DNA from: Fulvivirga lutea
Lineage (GTDB): Bacteria; Bacteroidota; Bacteroidia; Cytophagales; Cyclobacteriaceae
NCBI RefSeq assembly: GCF_017068455.1
Contig: NZ_CP070608.1
Coordinates: 3,019,488 to 3,083,487, forward strand
Reading direction: 5' to 3'
DNA: 64,000 nucleotides
Made by a program: the position numbers and the translations under genes
Notes under the pieces: model-generated
The model's input: only the letters and a program-made list of their open reading frames with translations
Database searches by the model: none
Told to the model about the DNA's origin: nothing
Part shown: in pieces, positions 23,665-32,049 of the stretch
How the letters are laid out: each line of letters starts with the position of its first letter
How positions within the stretch are numbered: position 1 is the stretch's first letter

Positions 23665-24981
23665 TTAAACGGCATCTGAGAGACTCGTGAACGTGAAGTC
23701 ACGAATTTTCATATACGGAATTAAGTTACCATTTACCCGTTCTTGCTGGCCTAAAGTCTCCAGATTATTGAGCATAATTATTGGACTCTCATTAAATCTG
23801 AAATTTTTAATAGGATAAGCAATCTTACCATTCTCAATAAAGAAAGTACCATCTCTGGTTAAACCAGTGTAAAGCAATGTCTGAGGATCGACTGTTCTGA
23901 TATACCATAAACGAGTGACTAAAATACCTCGCTTGGTATCTTTGATCATATCTTCTAATGAAGCATCGCCTCCAGCCATTATTCCATTACTTGGAAACGG
24001 TACAGCTTCCACTCCTTTTTCCTTAGCCCAATAGCGGCTGTAGAATAAATTCTTTGCTACACCATCTTTCACTAAGTCCATTTTCTTTAATGGCTGTCCA
24101 CTTCCATTCCAGGGAGCTGAAGGTACTTCTTCATTTAAAGGATCCGTATAAATATGAACCCGCTCATCTACAATTTTCTCTCCTAGCTTGGTGCCACCAC
24201 CTTCTTTAGACATAAAGCTTCTGCCTTCATCAGCACTTCTGGCATCGAATGAACTGATCATATTGCCCAGTAACGTTTCAGAAGCAGAGGGCTCGAGAAT
24301 TACAGTGTATTTACCCGGCTCAATTGCTCTGGCTTTTCTTGACATTAGCGCTTTATCTATTGCTCTTTTGGATGCTTCTGCAGCTTCTAACTTGCTTACA
24401 TCAGTTACATCTCTGGTTGCCCAACCTGAGCCAGTACCGTCATTAGTACGCATCGTAACGGTAAAATTGGCATTAGTATCCTGATTATAAGCAAACAATC
24501 CATTGCTGTTGATCATCGCATTGAAATTGTAAGAATCATCAAGGAACCCTGCAGCCGTAACATCCTGAGCTTTTGCCGGATTGATGCTATTAGCTGCTAC
24601 CTGCGTTCTAAATTCAGGTTTAATTTTAGCAGTAGCTTCACTATATGTTTTGGACTCATCATACTCTTGAGGGCCTAATGGAGGCATAAACTCAGGGTTT
24701 TCAGGAGAAAGTTTCGCTAACTCTTCTGCTCTCCTTACTACTTTTTCCAAAGACTTATCATCAAACTCATCTATTGTAGCAGTACCCGTTTTATTTCCAA
24801 AACTCGATGTAACTACTAAGCTCTGATTAGATCGATGACCTGCAGTTGAAACTGTATTTCTAGCGTATCTAATATTGCCACTCTCATTTCCTGAGAGGTT
24901 TATTTCGCACGTTTCTGCCTTTGAGAATGATAATGCTTTCTCTAGTATCTGACGTGCTTCTTCTTTTGAATATATTGCCAT
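23665..24981 (-). CDS. TldE/PmbA-family metalloprotease subunit
   Basis: 438 residues, TldD/PmbA family. It begins KEEARQILEKALSFSKAETCEI, contains NIRYARNTVSTAGHRS near the N-terminus and ends with the family-typical TLGQQERVNGNLIPYMKIRDF. It lacks the metal-binding HExxxH found in TldD, as expected for the TldE partner, which forms a heterodimer with TldD and helps process unfolded peptides. No signal peptide is present, in contrast to the TldD encoded 29 nt upstream on the same strand. Co-transcription is very likely. Confidence 0.85.
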   Translation of the reverse strand: MAIYSKEEARQILEKALSFSKAETCEINLSGNESGNIRYARNTVSTAGHRSNQSLVVTSSFGNKTGTATIDEFDDKSLEKVVRRAEELAKLSPENPEFMPPLGPQEYDESKTYSEATAKIKPEFRTQVAANSINPAKAQDVTAAGFLDDSYNFNAMINSNGLFAYNQDTNANFTVTMRTNDGTGSGWATRDVTDVSKLEAAEASKRAIDKALMSRKARAIEPGKYTVILEPSASETLLGNMISSFDARSADEGRSFMSKEGGGTKLGEKIVDERVHIYTDPLNEEVPSAPWNGSGQPLKKMDLVKDGVAKNLFYSRYWAKEKGVEAVPFPSNGIMAGGDASLEDMIKDTKRGILVTRLWYIRTVDPQTLLYTGLTRDGTFFIENGKIAYPIKNFRFNESPIIMLNNLETLGQQERVNGNLIPYMKIRDFTFTSLSDAV

Positions 24982-25010
24982 AGTTTTATCTCAATTTAAA
25001 TTAAACATTA

Positions 25011-26654
25011 TTAGATAGTACGTCCTGTGTTAATCACATTCACACCATCAAATCGGGTAGTTGAACTACCATGAGATACAGCACTTACCTGAGAAGGCTG
25101 CCCTTTACCATCAAAGAAAGAACCCATTAATCGGTAATCATCTTTATCACAAATTTTAGAACATGAATTCCAGAATTCCTGTGTATTTGACTGATAGGCT
25201 ACATCATTTAACTGATTCGTGATTTTACCATCTTTTATTTCAAAGAAGGCTGTACCACCAAACTGGAAGTTATAACGCTGCTGATCGATTGAATAAGAAC
25301 CTCTACCGGCAATGTAAATACCTTTCTCCACATCACTCACCATATCATCAACAGAATACTTCTCTTTACCTGATTCTAAAGAAACATTTGGCATTCTCTG
25401 GAACTGTACATCATTCCAGCTTTGTGAGTAGCAGCAACCATGAGACTCATTCTGGTCAATCATGTGAACCTGATCTCTAATAGCCTGATAATTTACCAAA
25501 ATACCATCTCTTACCAAATCCCATTTCTTACACTCCACTCCTTCGTCATCATACCCAACTGCACCTAATGAACCTACTTGTGTTTTGTCTGCTACAAGGT
25601 TTACTAGCTTACTTCCGTAGTTAAAGTCTCCAGACTTCCACTTGTCCAATGTGGCGAAACTGGTTCCTGCATAATTGGCTTCATAACCAAGTACCCTATC
25701 CAGCTCTAGTGGGTGGCCAACAGATTCATGTATTGTTAAACCTAAATGGTTAGGCTCTAATACAAGATCATATTTACCAGGATCAACTGACTTAGCTGTT
25801 AGCATTTCTTTTGCCTGAACGGCTGAAGCGATAGCATCTTCCACTATATCGTAGCTATTTCTATAGAGATTTAAACCTGTGCCTTGCGGGCCGGGAATTT
25901 TCTCTGAGTCCAAGCCATCCATGTACTCATAACCCATTCCCATTGGAGCGCTTAGTCCCTGACGAGATTTAAACTTGCCGTCACCAATAGCAGTTACGTT
26001 CATATATGGCCAAATTCTATGCACATCCTGATCGATGTACGACCCGTCAGTAGAAGCAAAATACTTTTGCTCATTTACCAAAAATAAGGCGGTTGTTACG
26101 TAGCTGGCGCCATTTTCCATGGCAGCAGCATTCGCTTTTAAAAGCAAATCAACTTTCTCAGAAACTGGCACATCTTTAAAGTCTTTTTTAATTGGAGTTT
26201 TCCATGAAACCTCACCATGCCCTTTTACAGGAGCCAATTCTACGGGCTCAGTCTGAATTTTAGAGTTTGCCTTCGCTATTGCTATTGCCTGATTGGTAGC
26301 TTTTTTAATGCCATCAGGAGATACATCATTTGTAGATGCAAATCCCCAGGTACCATTCGCAATTACCCGAATACCAATTCCAAATGATTCTGTATTTACC
26401 ACATTCTGAACTTTATCTTCACGGGTAAACACATATTGATTTAAGTATCGACCGATACGGGCATCGGCATACGTAGCTCCTAATGACTTGGCCGTGTTGA
26501 GAGCAACATCAGACATCATTTTTTTGGTAGCTATATCCATTCCAGGCTCCAATAGTGCTTCAGCAGATATCGACTTTCCCATTAATGCACTGGGAATCAT
26601 CATCGCACCTGCAGCTCCTAATCCGGCTAGCTGGACAAAATCTCTTCTTTTCAA
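25011..26654 (-). CDS. tldD: TldD-family metalloprotease with Tat signal (TTG start)
   Basis: 547 residues. The active-site motif HESVGH (309-314) is intact; together with a downstream Cys-rich segment (HGCCYSQSW) it matches the metal-dependent TldD peptidase. The N-terminus KRRDFVQLAGLGAAGAM is a twin-arginine export signal, so the enzyme is predicted to act outside the cytoplasm. The start is TTG at 26654, chosen because it gives the complete Tat signal, no in-frame ATG fits, and a strong Shine-Dalgarno (26659-26666) sits 4 nt before it. It forms an operon with the TldE gene, whose product has no signal. Confidence 0.9.
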   Translation of the reverse strand: MKRRDFVQLAGLGAAGAMMIPSALMGKSISAEALLEPGMDIATKKMMSDVALNTAKSLGATYADARIGRYLNQYVFTREDKVQNVVNTESFGIGIRVIANGTWGFASTNDVSPDGIKKATNQAIAIAKANSKIQTEPVELAPVKGHGEVSWKTPIKKDFKDVPVSEKVDLLLKANAAAMENGASYVTTALFLVNEQKYFASTDGSYIDQDVHRIWPYMNVTAIGDGKFKSRQGLSAPMGMGYEYMDGLDSEKIPGPQGTGLNLYRNSYDIVEDAIASAVQAKEMLTAKSVDPGKYDLVLEPNHLGLTIHESVGHPLELDRVLGYEANYAGTSFATLDKWKSGDFNYGSKLVNLVADKTQVGSLGAVGYDDEGVECKKWDLVRDGILVNYQAIRDQVHMIDQNESHGCCYSQSWNDVQFQRMPNVSLESGKEKYSVDDMVSDVEKGIYIAGRGSYSIDQQRYNFQFGGTAFFEIKDGKITNQLNDVAYQSNTQEFWNSCSKICDKDDYRLMGSFFDGKGQPSQVSAVSHGSSTTRFDGVNVINTGRTI

Positions 26655-26658
26655 GTTT

Positions 26659-26666
26659 CCTCCTTT
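26659..26666 (-). promoter_or_regulatory. Strong Shine-Dalgarno before the TTG start of tldD
   Basis: AAAGGAGG on the minus strand, followed by AAAC and then TTG. Strong sites like this are rare in Bacteroidota and absent before nearly all other genes in this window; it fixes the TTG start. Confidence 0.7.
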
Positions 26667-26741
26667 TTTTGGTTATACTTCTTTTAATTTGAGTAAGACT
26701 CAATCTTTAAGTTGATGAGATAGAGTTGCATTTCAAATTGC

Positions 26742-26783
26742 ATTTATTTAAACGGTCATATAAAAAGGTATCAGGCTACCGCT
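26742..26783 (+). promoter_or_regulatory. Two-part regulatory element, copy B, upstream of dinB
   Basis: ATTTATTTAAACGG (26742-26755), 21 nt, TACCGCT (26777-26783), ending 4 nt before the dinB ATG. It is identical in both words and spacing to copy A at 21408-21449. Its position right before a DNA-damage polymerase suggests a regulator site or promoter, perhaps stress related. Confidence 0.45.
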
Positions 26784-26787
26784 CAAC

Positions 26788-27864
26788 ATGCGAAAGATCA
26801 TACACATAGATATGGATGCATTCTATGCTTCTGTGGAGCAGCGAGATAACCCTGAGCTAAAGGGCAAACCTGTGGCTGTGGGTGGTTCTTCAGAGCGTGG
26901 TGTGGTGGCTGCTGCCAGTTATGAAGCCCGAAAGTACGGTGTAAAGTCAGCCATGCCTTCGAAAATAGCTGCTAACAGGTGCCCGGAATTGATTTTTGTC
27001 CATCCACGATTTGATGCTTACAAAGCTGTTTCGCAGCAAATCAGGGAGATATTCTATGATTACACGGATTTGGTGGAGCCTTTGTCACTTGATGAGGCCT
27101 ACCTTGATGTTACTTCCAACAAGAAAGGCATGAAATCCGCAACACGCATTGCGCTGGAAATAAAAAAACGAATTAAAGAATCAACCGAATTAACAGCTTC
27201 AGCAGGTATATCCATGAACAAGTTTCTGGCTAAAACCGCCTCTGATGTTAAAAAACCTGATGGTTTATTTCTGATTCCACCCGACCAGGCAGTGGCTTAT
27301 GTTGAGCGAATGCCCATTGAAAAGTTCTTTGGTATAGGTAAGGTAACAGCTGAAAAAATGCATAAGATGGGGATTTTCACCGGATCTGATTTAAAGAAAT
27401 GGGAAGAATACTCATTGGTGGATCGATTTGGGAAGTCTGGATACTATTATTACAAAATAGCCCGAGCCATTGATGAACGGGAAGTGAACCCAAATAGAAT
27501 AAGAAAATCATTAGGTGCAGAAAATACCTTTAATAATGATTTGATGACCATGGAGGCTATTCGAAAAGAATTAGATACAATCACTGATGTGTTGGTTAGA
27601 CGAATGAATTCCTCAAAGACTGTAGGCAGAACCTTAACATTGAAGGCGAAGTACTCGGACTTCAGAATTATCACTCGTAGTAAAACGGTTGATTATTGGA
27701 TTGAGACCAAGGAACAGATCGAGCAGATTTATGATGAATTAGCCTCTCAAATTGAAATTGAAAATGGTTTCCGATTATTAGGCCTCGCTTTGAACAATTT
27801 GAACCATGAAGAACAGGATGAAAGTGAAGAACCTAAAGAAACTCAATTGACGCTTGAATTCTAG
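26788..27864 (+). CDS. dinB: DNA polymerase IV (Y-family)
   Basis: 358-residue translesion polymerase. Catalytic acids are in HIDMDAFYASVEQ (Asp8, Asp10) and SLDEAYLDVT (Asp-Glu). GVKSAMPS is the usual finger contact, followed by thumb HhH motifs (FFGIGKVTAEKMHKMGIFTG) and a little-finger domain; the acidic C-terminal tail ends QLTLEF, a likely beta-clamp-binding peptide (QLTLEF resembles QxxLF). Cytoplasmic; bypasses lesions. It is transcribed alone, divergent from tldD, and the two-part element lies directly upstream. The stop is 1 nt from the stop of the convergent kinase. Confidence 0.95.
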   Translation: MRKIIHIDMDAFYASVEQRDNPELKGKPVAVGGSSERGVVAAASYEARKYGVKSAMPSKIAANRCPELIFVHPRFDAYKAVSQQIREIFYDYTDLVEPLSLDEAYLDVTSNKKGMKSATRIALEIKKRIKESTELTASAGISMNKFLAKTASDVKKPDGLFLIPPDQAVAYVERMPIEKFFGIGKVTAEKMHKMGIFTGSDLKKWEEYSLVDRFGKSGYYYYKIARAIDEREVNPNRIRKSLGAENTFNNDLMTMEAIRKELDTITDVLVRRMNSSKTVGRTLTLKAKYSDFRIITRSKTVDYWIETKEQIEQIYDELASQIEIENGFRLLGLALNNLNHEEQDESEEPKETQLTLEF

Positions 27865-27865
27865 C

Positions 27866-29200
27866 TTAATTGCTTATCGGTTTAAACTCCACCACGAAAA
27901 CTGCACCATAGCCTGATCTATCCTCATACCAAACCTTTGCTTCAATTAACTCAGCATAGCGTTTTACTAACGACAAACCTAGTCCTGTAGAGCTTTCACC
28001 TCCGGTTGGTCTTGCAGATAATTTTGAAAATTTTTGAAACAGCTTATCCTGCTCTTCTTTTGCTACACCAGGCCCCTGATCAATCACTCTTACCTGCAAA
28101 TTCTCATTATCTACTGTAGTTTGAACTTTAACTTCTTTCCCTTTCTCAGAAAATTTTATAGCGTTTGAGAGAAGGTTTTCAAAAATTAAGGCAAAATAGG
28201 TTTCATCAGCATTTACACGAGCTTTTGGAGCCTTATTTTCATAAACAATTTTAATATTTTTTGAATTGGCCGATTCTTCCACACCCAAGATCAGTTCTTC
28301 CAAAAATTCATTTACATCAAACTCTTCATGCTGCAATTCCACGTGGTTTTGACTAGATGCATCCATTTCCAATACCCTATTTACTAAGTGCTGGGCACTG
28401 CTAGAAGCATCTAAAATCATTTTAGAATATTCATGACTCATAGTCTCATCTTTTTCTACCTCCATAAGTGAAACAAGACTGGAGATATTTTTAAGTGGAC
28501 TTCTTAAGTCGTGTGATAAAACCCTAATAATGTAATCTTTTTCTTCAACAAGTTTAGACAGATGCTCCGATTGCATTTCAATCATCTCCTTCTGTTCCTG
28601 TAACTGAGCATTATTTTCCGCTAAACTATTGAGTGCTTTTGTTTGGGTATGCTCAAAAACAAATGAAATAAATAAGATAATTAAAAGTAGGCCAGGCACT
28701 ACTGAAAGAAACCATAGTGTTTTAAATTCAGGATTATACTCTACGGGTAATTCATAGCCTTCAACCGCCAAAACGCCATAAATTACCATGGCACTGAATG
28801 AAATAACTCCCCAAAAAATAGCAGCAGACCTATTAACAACCAATAGTGCAAGAACCGGAATGGATATTATCCATGGATAAATTGCCGACCACATTCCGCC
28901 AGAAAAATGAGTAAGGAATATGACTGCAAACGAGCCAATGAATACATAAATATTACCCAATAAAACGATGGGTAATTTAGTTTTCACAAAAAAGGCGAGC
29001 ACAATAAACCCAACGACATTAAATATCATAAGGTAAACGCCCTTATCGTACCCAAACAAATAACTAAAAAGAATGTAAGAATTTGAGAATAAACTGGTAA
29101 GCCAGCATGCTCTGACTAATAGTCTGGCACGCCTTAATTCTTCCAAATCGCCAAAACGACTAGGGTGAATAAAATAGTCTATAAATGAAGCTATGTTCAT
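27866..29200 (-). CDS. Membrane sensor histidine kinase
   Basis: 444 residues. Residues 1-182 hold about six membrane segments, then a coiled coil (about 186-224), a HisKA domain with SHDLRSPL (His230), and a HATPase with the N box (ENLLSNAIKFS), DQGPGVAKEEQDKLFQKF and GLGLSLVKRY. No response regulator is nearby, so it is an orphan kinase; the signal sensed by the membrane domain is unknown. It lies 49 nt downstream of the membrane protein gene on the same strand and may be co-transcribed with the oxygenase unit. Confidence 0.9.
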   Translation of the reverse strand: MNIASFIDYFIHPSRFGDLEELRRARLLVRACWLTSLFSNSYILFSYLFGYDKGVYLMIFNVVGFIVLAFFVKTKLPIVLLGNIYVFIGSFAVIFLTHFSGGMWSAIYPWIISIPVLALLVVNRSAAIFWGVISFSAMVIYGVLAVEGYELPVEYNPEFKTLWFLSVVPGLLLIILFISFVFEHTQTKALNSLAENNAQLQEQKEMIEMQSEHLSKLVEEKDYIIRVLSHDLRSPLKNISSLVSLMEVEKDETMSHEYSKMILDASSSAQHLVNRVLEMDASSQNHVELQHEEFDVNEFLEELILGVEESANSKNIKIVYENKAPKARVNADETYFALIFENLLSNAIKFSEKGKEVKVQTTVDNENLQVRVIDQGPGVAKEEQDKLFQKFSKLSARPTGGESSTGLGLSLVKRYAELIEAKVWYEDRSGYGAVFVVEFKPISN

Positions 29201-29249
29201 TAATTTAAGATATATCTAAATGCAATATAACAATGATCTGTATCAAAAT

Positions 29250-29927
29250 TTAATGTGCTACATGAAAAGCTATGATGGCACTGATTAAAATCCAGACTCC
29301 TTCTGCGACACCCAAACCTATTGTTTTACCCACTTTATTATGTTCTGAATAGTACACTAGCAAGGGTAATGAAAGTGAGATAAGTGCCTCACAAACAATT
29401 ACATAGAGAGGTGCATTTAGCACCATAGTGGTGTTGTTATGATACCACCACCAACCGGCATTTTTGGCCAAATGCTCATACATAGGAATATACATTCCAC
29501 CAGCAATGCACAAAAATATTGACGCTTTCAACAGGCCAAACCTTTTGGTTAGAAGCACACCAACAAAGCTTAGCTGAAGAATAACATTCGACCATGCAAA
29601 TGGCATGTATGCCGGTGAACTCCAAATCATCAATTCATTGCCAGGATATACAAGGCTGTTAATGGTACTAACTAAATAATGGTCCGTAGCCAATTCCAAG
29701 ATACCCGCTATGGTTCCAAAAATGGCTAGTCGTAATATTAATGGGTTATCGTATTTAAAAGCATAAAACCAATAAAACAAGTAGAGTGTATAGGTTATAA
29801 TGCTTGCAGAAGTTGGGCCTGATGCTAAAAGCGAGCTACCAAAAGACCAGCTTAATAGGATTCCTGAAGTGGTTAGTATAACGATGGTAGTCTTTTTATC
29901 CAGACCCGGAATTTCGCTTGTATTCAT
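29250..29927 (-). CDS. Polytopic membrane protein of unknown function, paired with the MpaB-type oxygenase
   Basis: 225 residues with about seven predicted membrane segments. Notable residues: YEHLAKNAGWWWYHN in a loop and an acid in a membrane segment (GILELATDHYL). I do not recognise the family with certainty; the aromatic loop vaguely recalls carotenoid or lipid-modifying membrane proteins, but this is not strong. The gene starts directly after the oxygenase stop with no bases between (29927/29928), so both proteins are probably made together and may act on the same hydrophobic substrate. Confidence 0.65.
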   Translation of the reverse strand: MNTSEIPGLDKKTTIVILTTSGILLSWSFGSSLLASGPTSASIITYTLYLFYWFYAFKYDNPLILRLAIFGTIAGILELATDHYLVSTINSLVYPGNELMIWSSPAYMPFAWSNVILQLSFVGVLLTKRFGLLKASIFLCIAGGMYIPMYEHLAKNAGWWWYHNNTTMVLNAPLYVIVCEALISLSLPLLVYYSEHNKVGKTIGLGVAEGVWILISAIIAFHVAH

Positions 29928-31217
29928 TTAGATGTTTTGTTTTTTTCGTTGCAATGCAATTCTATTTTCACCGATGGTTAACAGGCTTCTACTGTCTTCC
30001 CATTCATTTTCTAAATTCCAATTCTTTCTCAATGACGGTGGTATGTAAAAATTAACCTCCTTCCCACCATTAAAGTGGTGAATGATACCTTGCATTAATA
30101 ATTTATTGAATGATTTAGACACCTTTTGTATAAACAGGTGATGCTCTAATTGTCCTATCCCTTTAGATATAAATTTTGAAATAGCCATGGCAATTCTTCC
30201 TTGTTTTTCGTCACTCTTAGAAACACCAATATACTCTGCCAAATCTTTATTTGAAGCCTTTGAGAAATCATCTAAGAAAGTAGCCATCAAGTACGATGGT
30301 AATTCATGGAAAGCGTTACCTGGAATAGTGTGATTTATAAAATCGATACAAGCTTGTGTCAGTGCTTTACCAGCTTCAGAGGGTATGGCTTGATGTTGTA
30401 GTATTCTGGATGCCAAAGAAAATCCCTCGTCAAATGTTGATGGTAATAGCTCTTCTTTGATTCCCATTAAATAACCGACAACTTTCCAGGAATGCATATA
30501 AGCATTTTTTTGTTCGTCCGACAAGCTGATTCCCAAATGCTCAAGTCCGTTTAAAATCACCGGTGCAAAAGACATGAGCGTTCCGGCAAGATCTTCCTGG
30601 TTTATTGGCTCTCCATTTTCTTGAACATCCCATGGTGCTCCATTGTAGCCTTTGGTTTTCAAGAAGTACCTAATAGACGCATGAATTAGCCTTATTTTCT
30701 GAATTGTAATAATACCTTGCCCGCTTTGTTTAAGGCCACCTTCCGACATTACATTCACGATCATTTGGGCAGTTTCCATCAGTCTCCTCGCTAATGGATG
30801 AACGTTGCCATTGTGGGTTAGCAGCCTTCCAGTATCATAAAGCACTAAAGCTCCTTTGCCACAAGTATAACACATTGGTAATGAGCTCACATTCAGCAAC
30901 ATAAATATCTCTGGCCCATAAAGACTAAATACTTCTTCTCCTTTTTCTATCAGTTCTTGATCTGCCCAATCCGGCAACTTGGCTGATTCATCGATGTAGT
31001 CATTGAGTATGTCCTGAAGTTGTTGATCAAACTTGTTAAAGCTTGATTTTGTGATACTTGATTCGCTCACCAGTGTTTTAAAAACTTCATTTACTTGCTT
31101 CTCAAAACCTGATTCTATGATGTTTTTCACAGTGTTATCTGCTAATGGATCCGTCACATAGCGAAGTTCATCAAGTTTAACAGTGGTAATTTTTGAGATA
31201 TCAAAAGTCTGGCTCAT
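29928..31217 (-). CDS. MpaB-family (DUF2236, latex-clearing-protein-like) oxygenase
   Basis: 429 residues. The family signature is seen: RLIHASIRYF with His179 as probable haem ligand and Arg176/Arg183 around it, followed by GAPWD and NQEDLAGTLMSF (206-217). LLNVSSLPMCYTCGKGALVLYDTGR precedes it. Lcp-type members use b-type haem to cleave polyisoprene, and other members oxidise hydroxyls; which reaction applies here is open. No signal peptide is evident, so it is probably cytoplasmic or membrane-associated. It forms a unit with the membrane protein directly downstream. Confidence 0.8.
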   Translation of the reverse strand: MSQTFDISKITTVKLDELRYVTDPLADNTVKNIIESGFEKQVNEVFKTLVSESSITKSSFNKFDQQLQDILNDYIDESAKLPDWADQELIEKGEEVFSLYGPEIFMLLNVSSLPMCYTCGKGALVLYDTGRLLTHNGNVHPLARRLMETAQMIVNVMSEGGLKQSGQGIITIQKIRLIHASIRYFLKTKGYNGAPWDVQENGEPINQEDLAGTLMSFAPVILNGLEHLGISLSDEQKNAYMHSWKVVGYLMGIKEELLPSTFDEGFSLASRILQHQAIPSEAGKALTQACIDFINHTIPGNAFHELPSYLMATFLDDFSKASNKDLAEYIGVSKSDEKQGRIAMAISKFISKGIGQLEHHLFIQKVSKSFNKLLMQGIIHHFNGGKEVNFYIPPSLRKNWNLENEWEDSRSLLTIGENRIALQRKKQNI

Positions 31218-31316
31218 GTAGAATCGCTTAATAAAGTCAATCGATAAATATAGGAAAAGAAATGAATCGAAAAAGAGGTAATTATATAACCAGTTGAGGA
31301 TCTGATAATTACATTT

Positions 31317-32048
31317 TTACCCATAAGCGCAGGTCGTGAATATTGGAAATGTAACTTCCAAATTCATGCTGCCCCAAGTTTCGTTAAGATCAGCTTTGAT
31401 TTGATCAACGGGATTTTTACCGTTCTTTTTTTGATAATGCTTTACGGCAGACCACGTATTTAAATAACCTAAATAGTGATTTATATCCCAAGCTACTTTT
31501 AAATGGAAATTTTGACGTTGAACTTCATCAAAAGGAAATGAGATAGATTGATATTTGTCATCAATATGTTTTCGCTCGTCATCCCAATATGGGCCAATGA
31601 TATTAAAGTAAAAATGCTTTATAATCTCATCAACTTCAGCATTAACATAATTTAACCCATATCCGAAGGCAATGAGTACACCATCAGGTTTCAAAACCCT
31701 TTTCACTTCTTTGAAAAATTGATCGAAGTTAAACCAATGTAATGCCTGCCCTACAGTAATTAAATTAAACTGATGATCACTAAAATTGGTTTTTTCTGCC
31801 ACTTGAACGGAATAATGTATGTTCGATTTGATTATAGCATGTTTAATTTGATTAGCGCTCAGATCAGTAGCCTCAACTTTTTCAAATATTTCTGCGAGTC
31901 TACCTGCTACTTGTCCGTTACCTGTTGCACAATCCCAAGCCTGACTCCTGCCGTTAAGTTTTGATTTTATGTAATCGTACAACCCTTCCGGATAGGTTGG
32001 CCGGTACTTACCATAGTTATCTGAGTCTTTGGAGAATTTGTCTTTCAA
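31317..32048 (-). CDS. Class I SAM-dependent methyltransferase (TTG start)
   Basis: 243 residues. Motif I DCATGNGQVAGRL (about 39-51), motif II EATDLSANQI, motif III FNLITVGQALHWF and VLKPDGVLIAFG place it with UbiE/COQ5-like class I methyltransferases, acting on a small molecule of unknown type. The N-terminus KDKFSKDSDNYGKYRPTYPEGLYDY is typical of the group. The start is TTG 32048, 1 nt after the VCBS protein stop, so it is translationally coupled; no ATG is available. It is cytoplasmic although its partner is secreted, so the link is positional. Confidence 0.8.
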   Translation of the reverse strand: MKDKFSKDSDNYGKYRPTYPEGLYDYIKSKLNGRSQAWDCATGNGQVAGRLAEIFEKVEATDLSANQIKHAIIKSNIHYSVQVAEKTNFSDHQFNLITVGQALHWFNFDQFFKEVKRVLKPDGVLIAFGYGLNYVNAEVDEIIKHFYFNIIGPYWDDERKHIDDKYQSISFPFDEVQRQNFHLKVAWDINHYLGYLNTWSAVKHYQKKNGKNPVDQIKADLNETWGSMNLEVTFPIFTTCAYG

Positions 32049-32049
32049 A

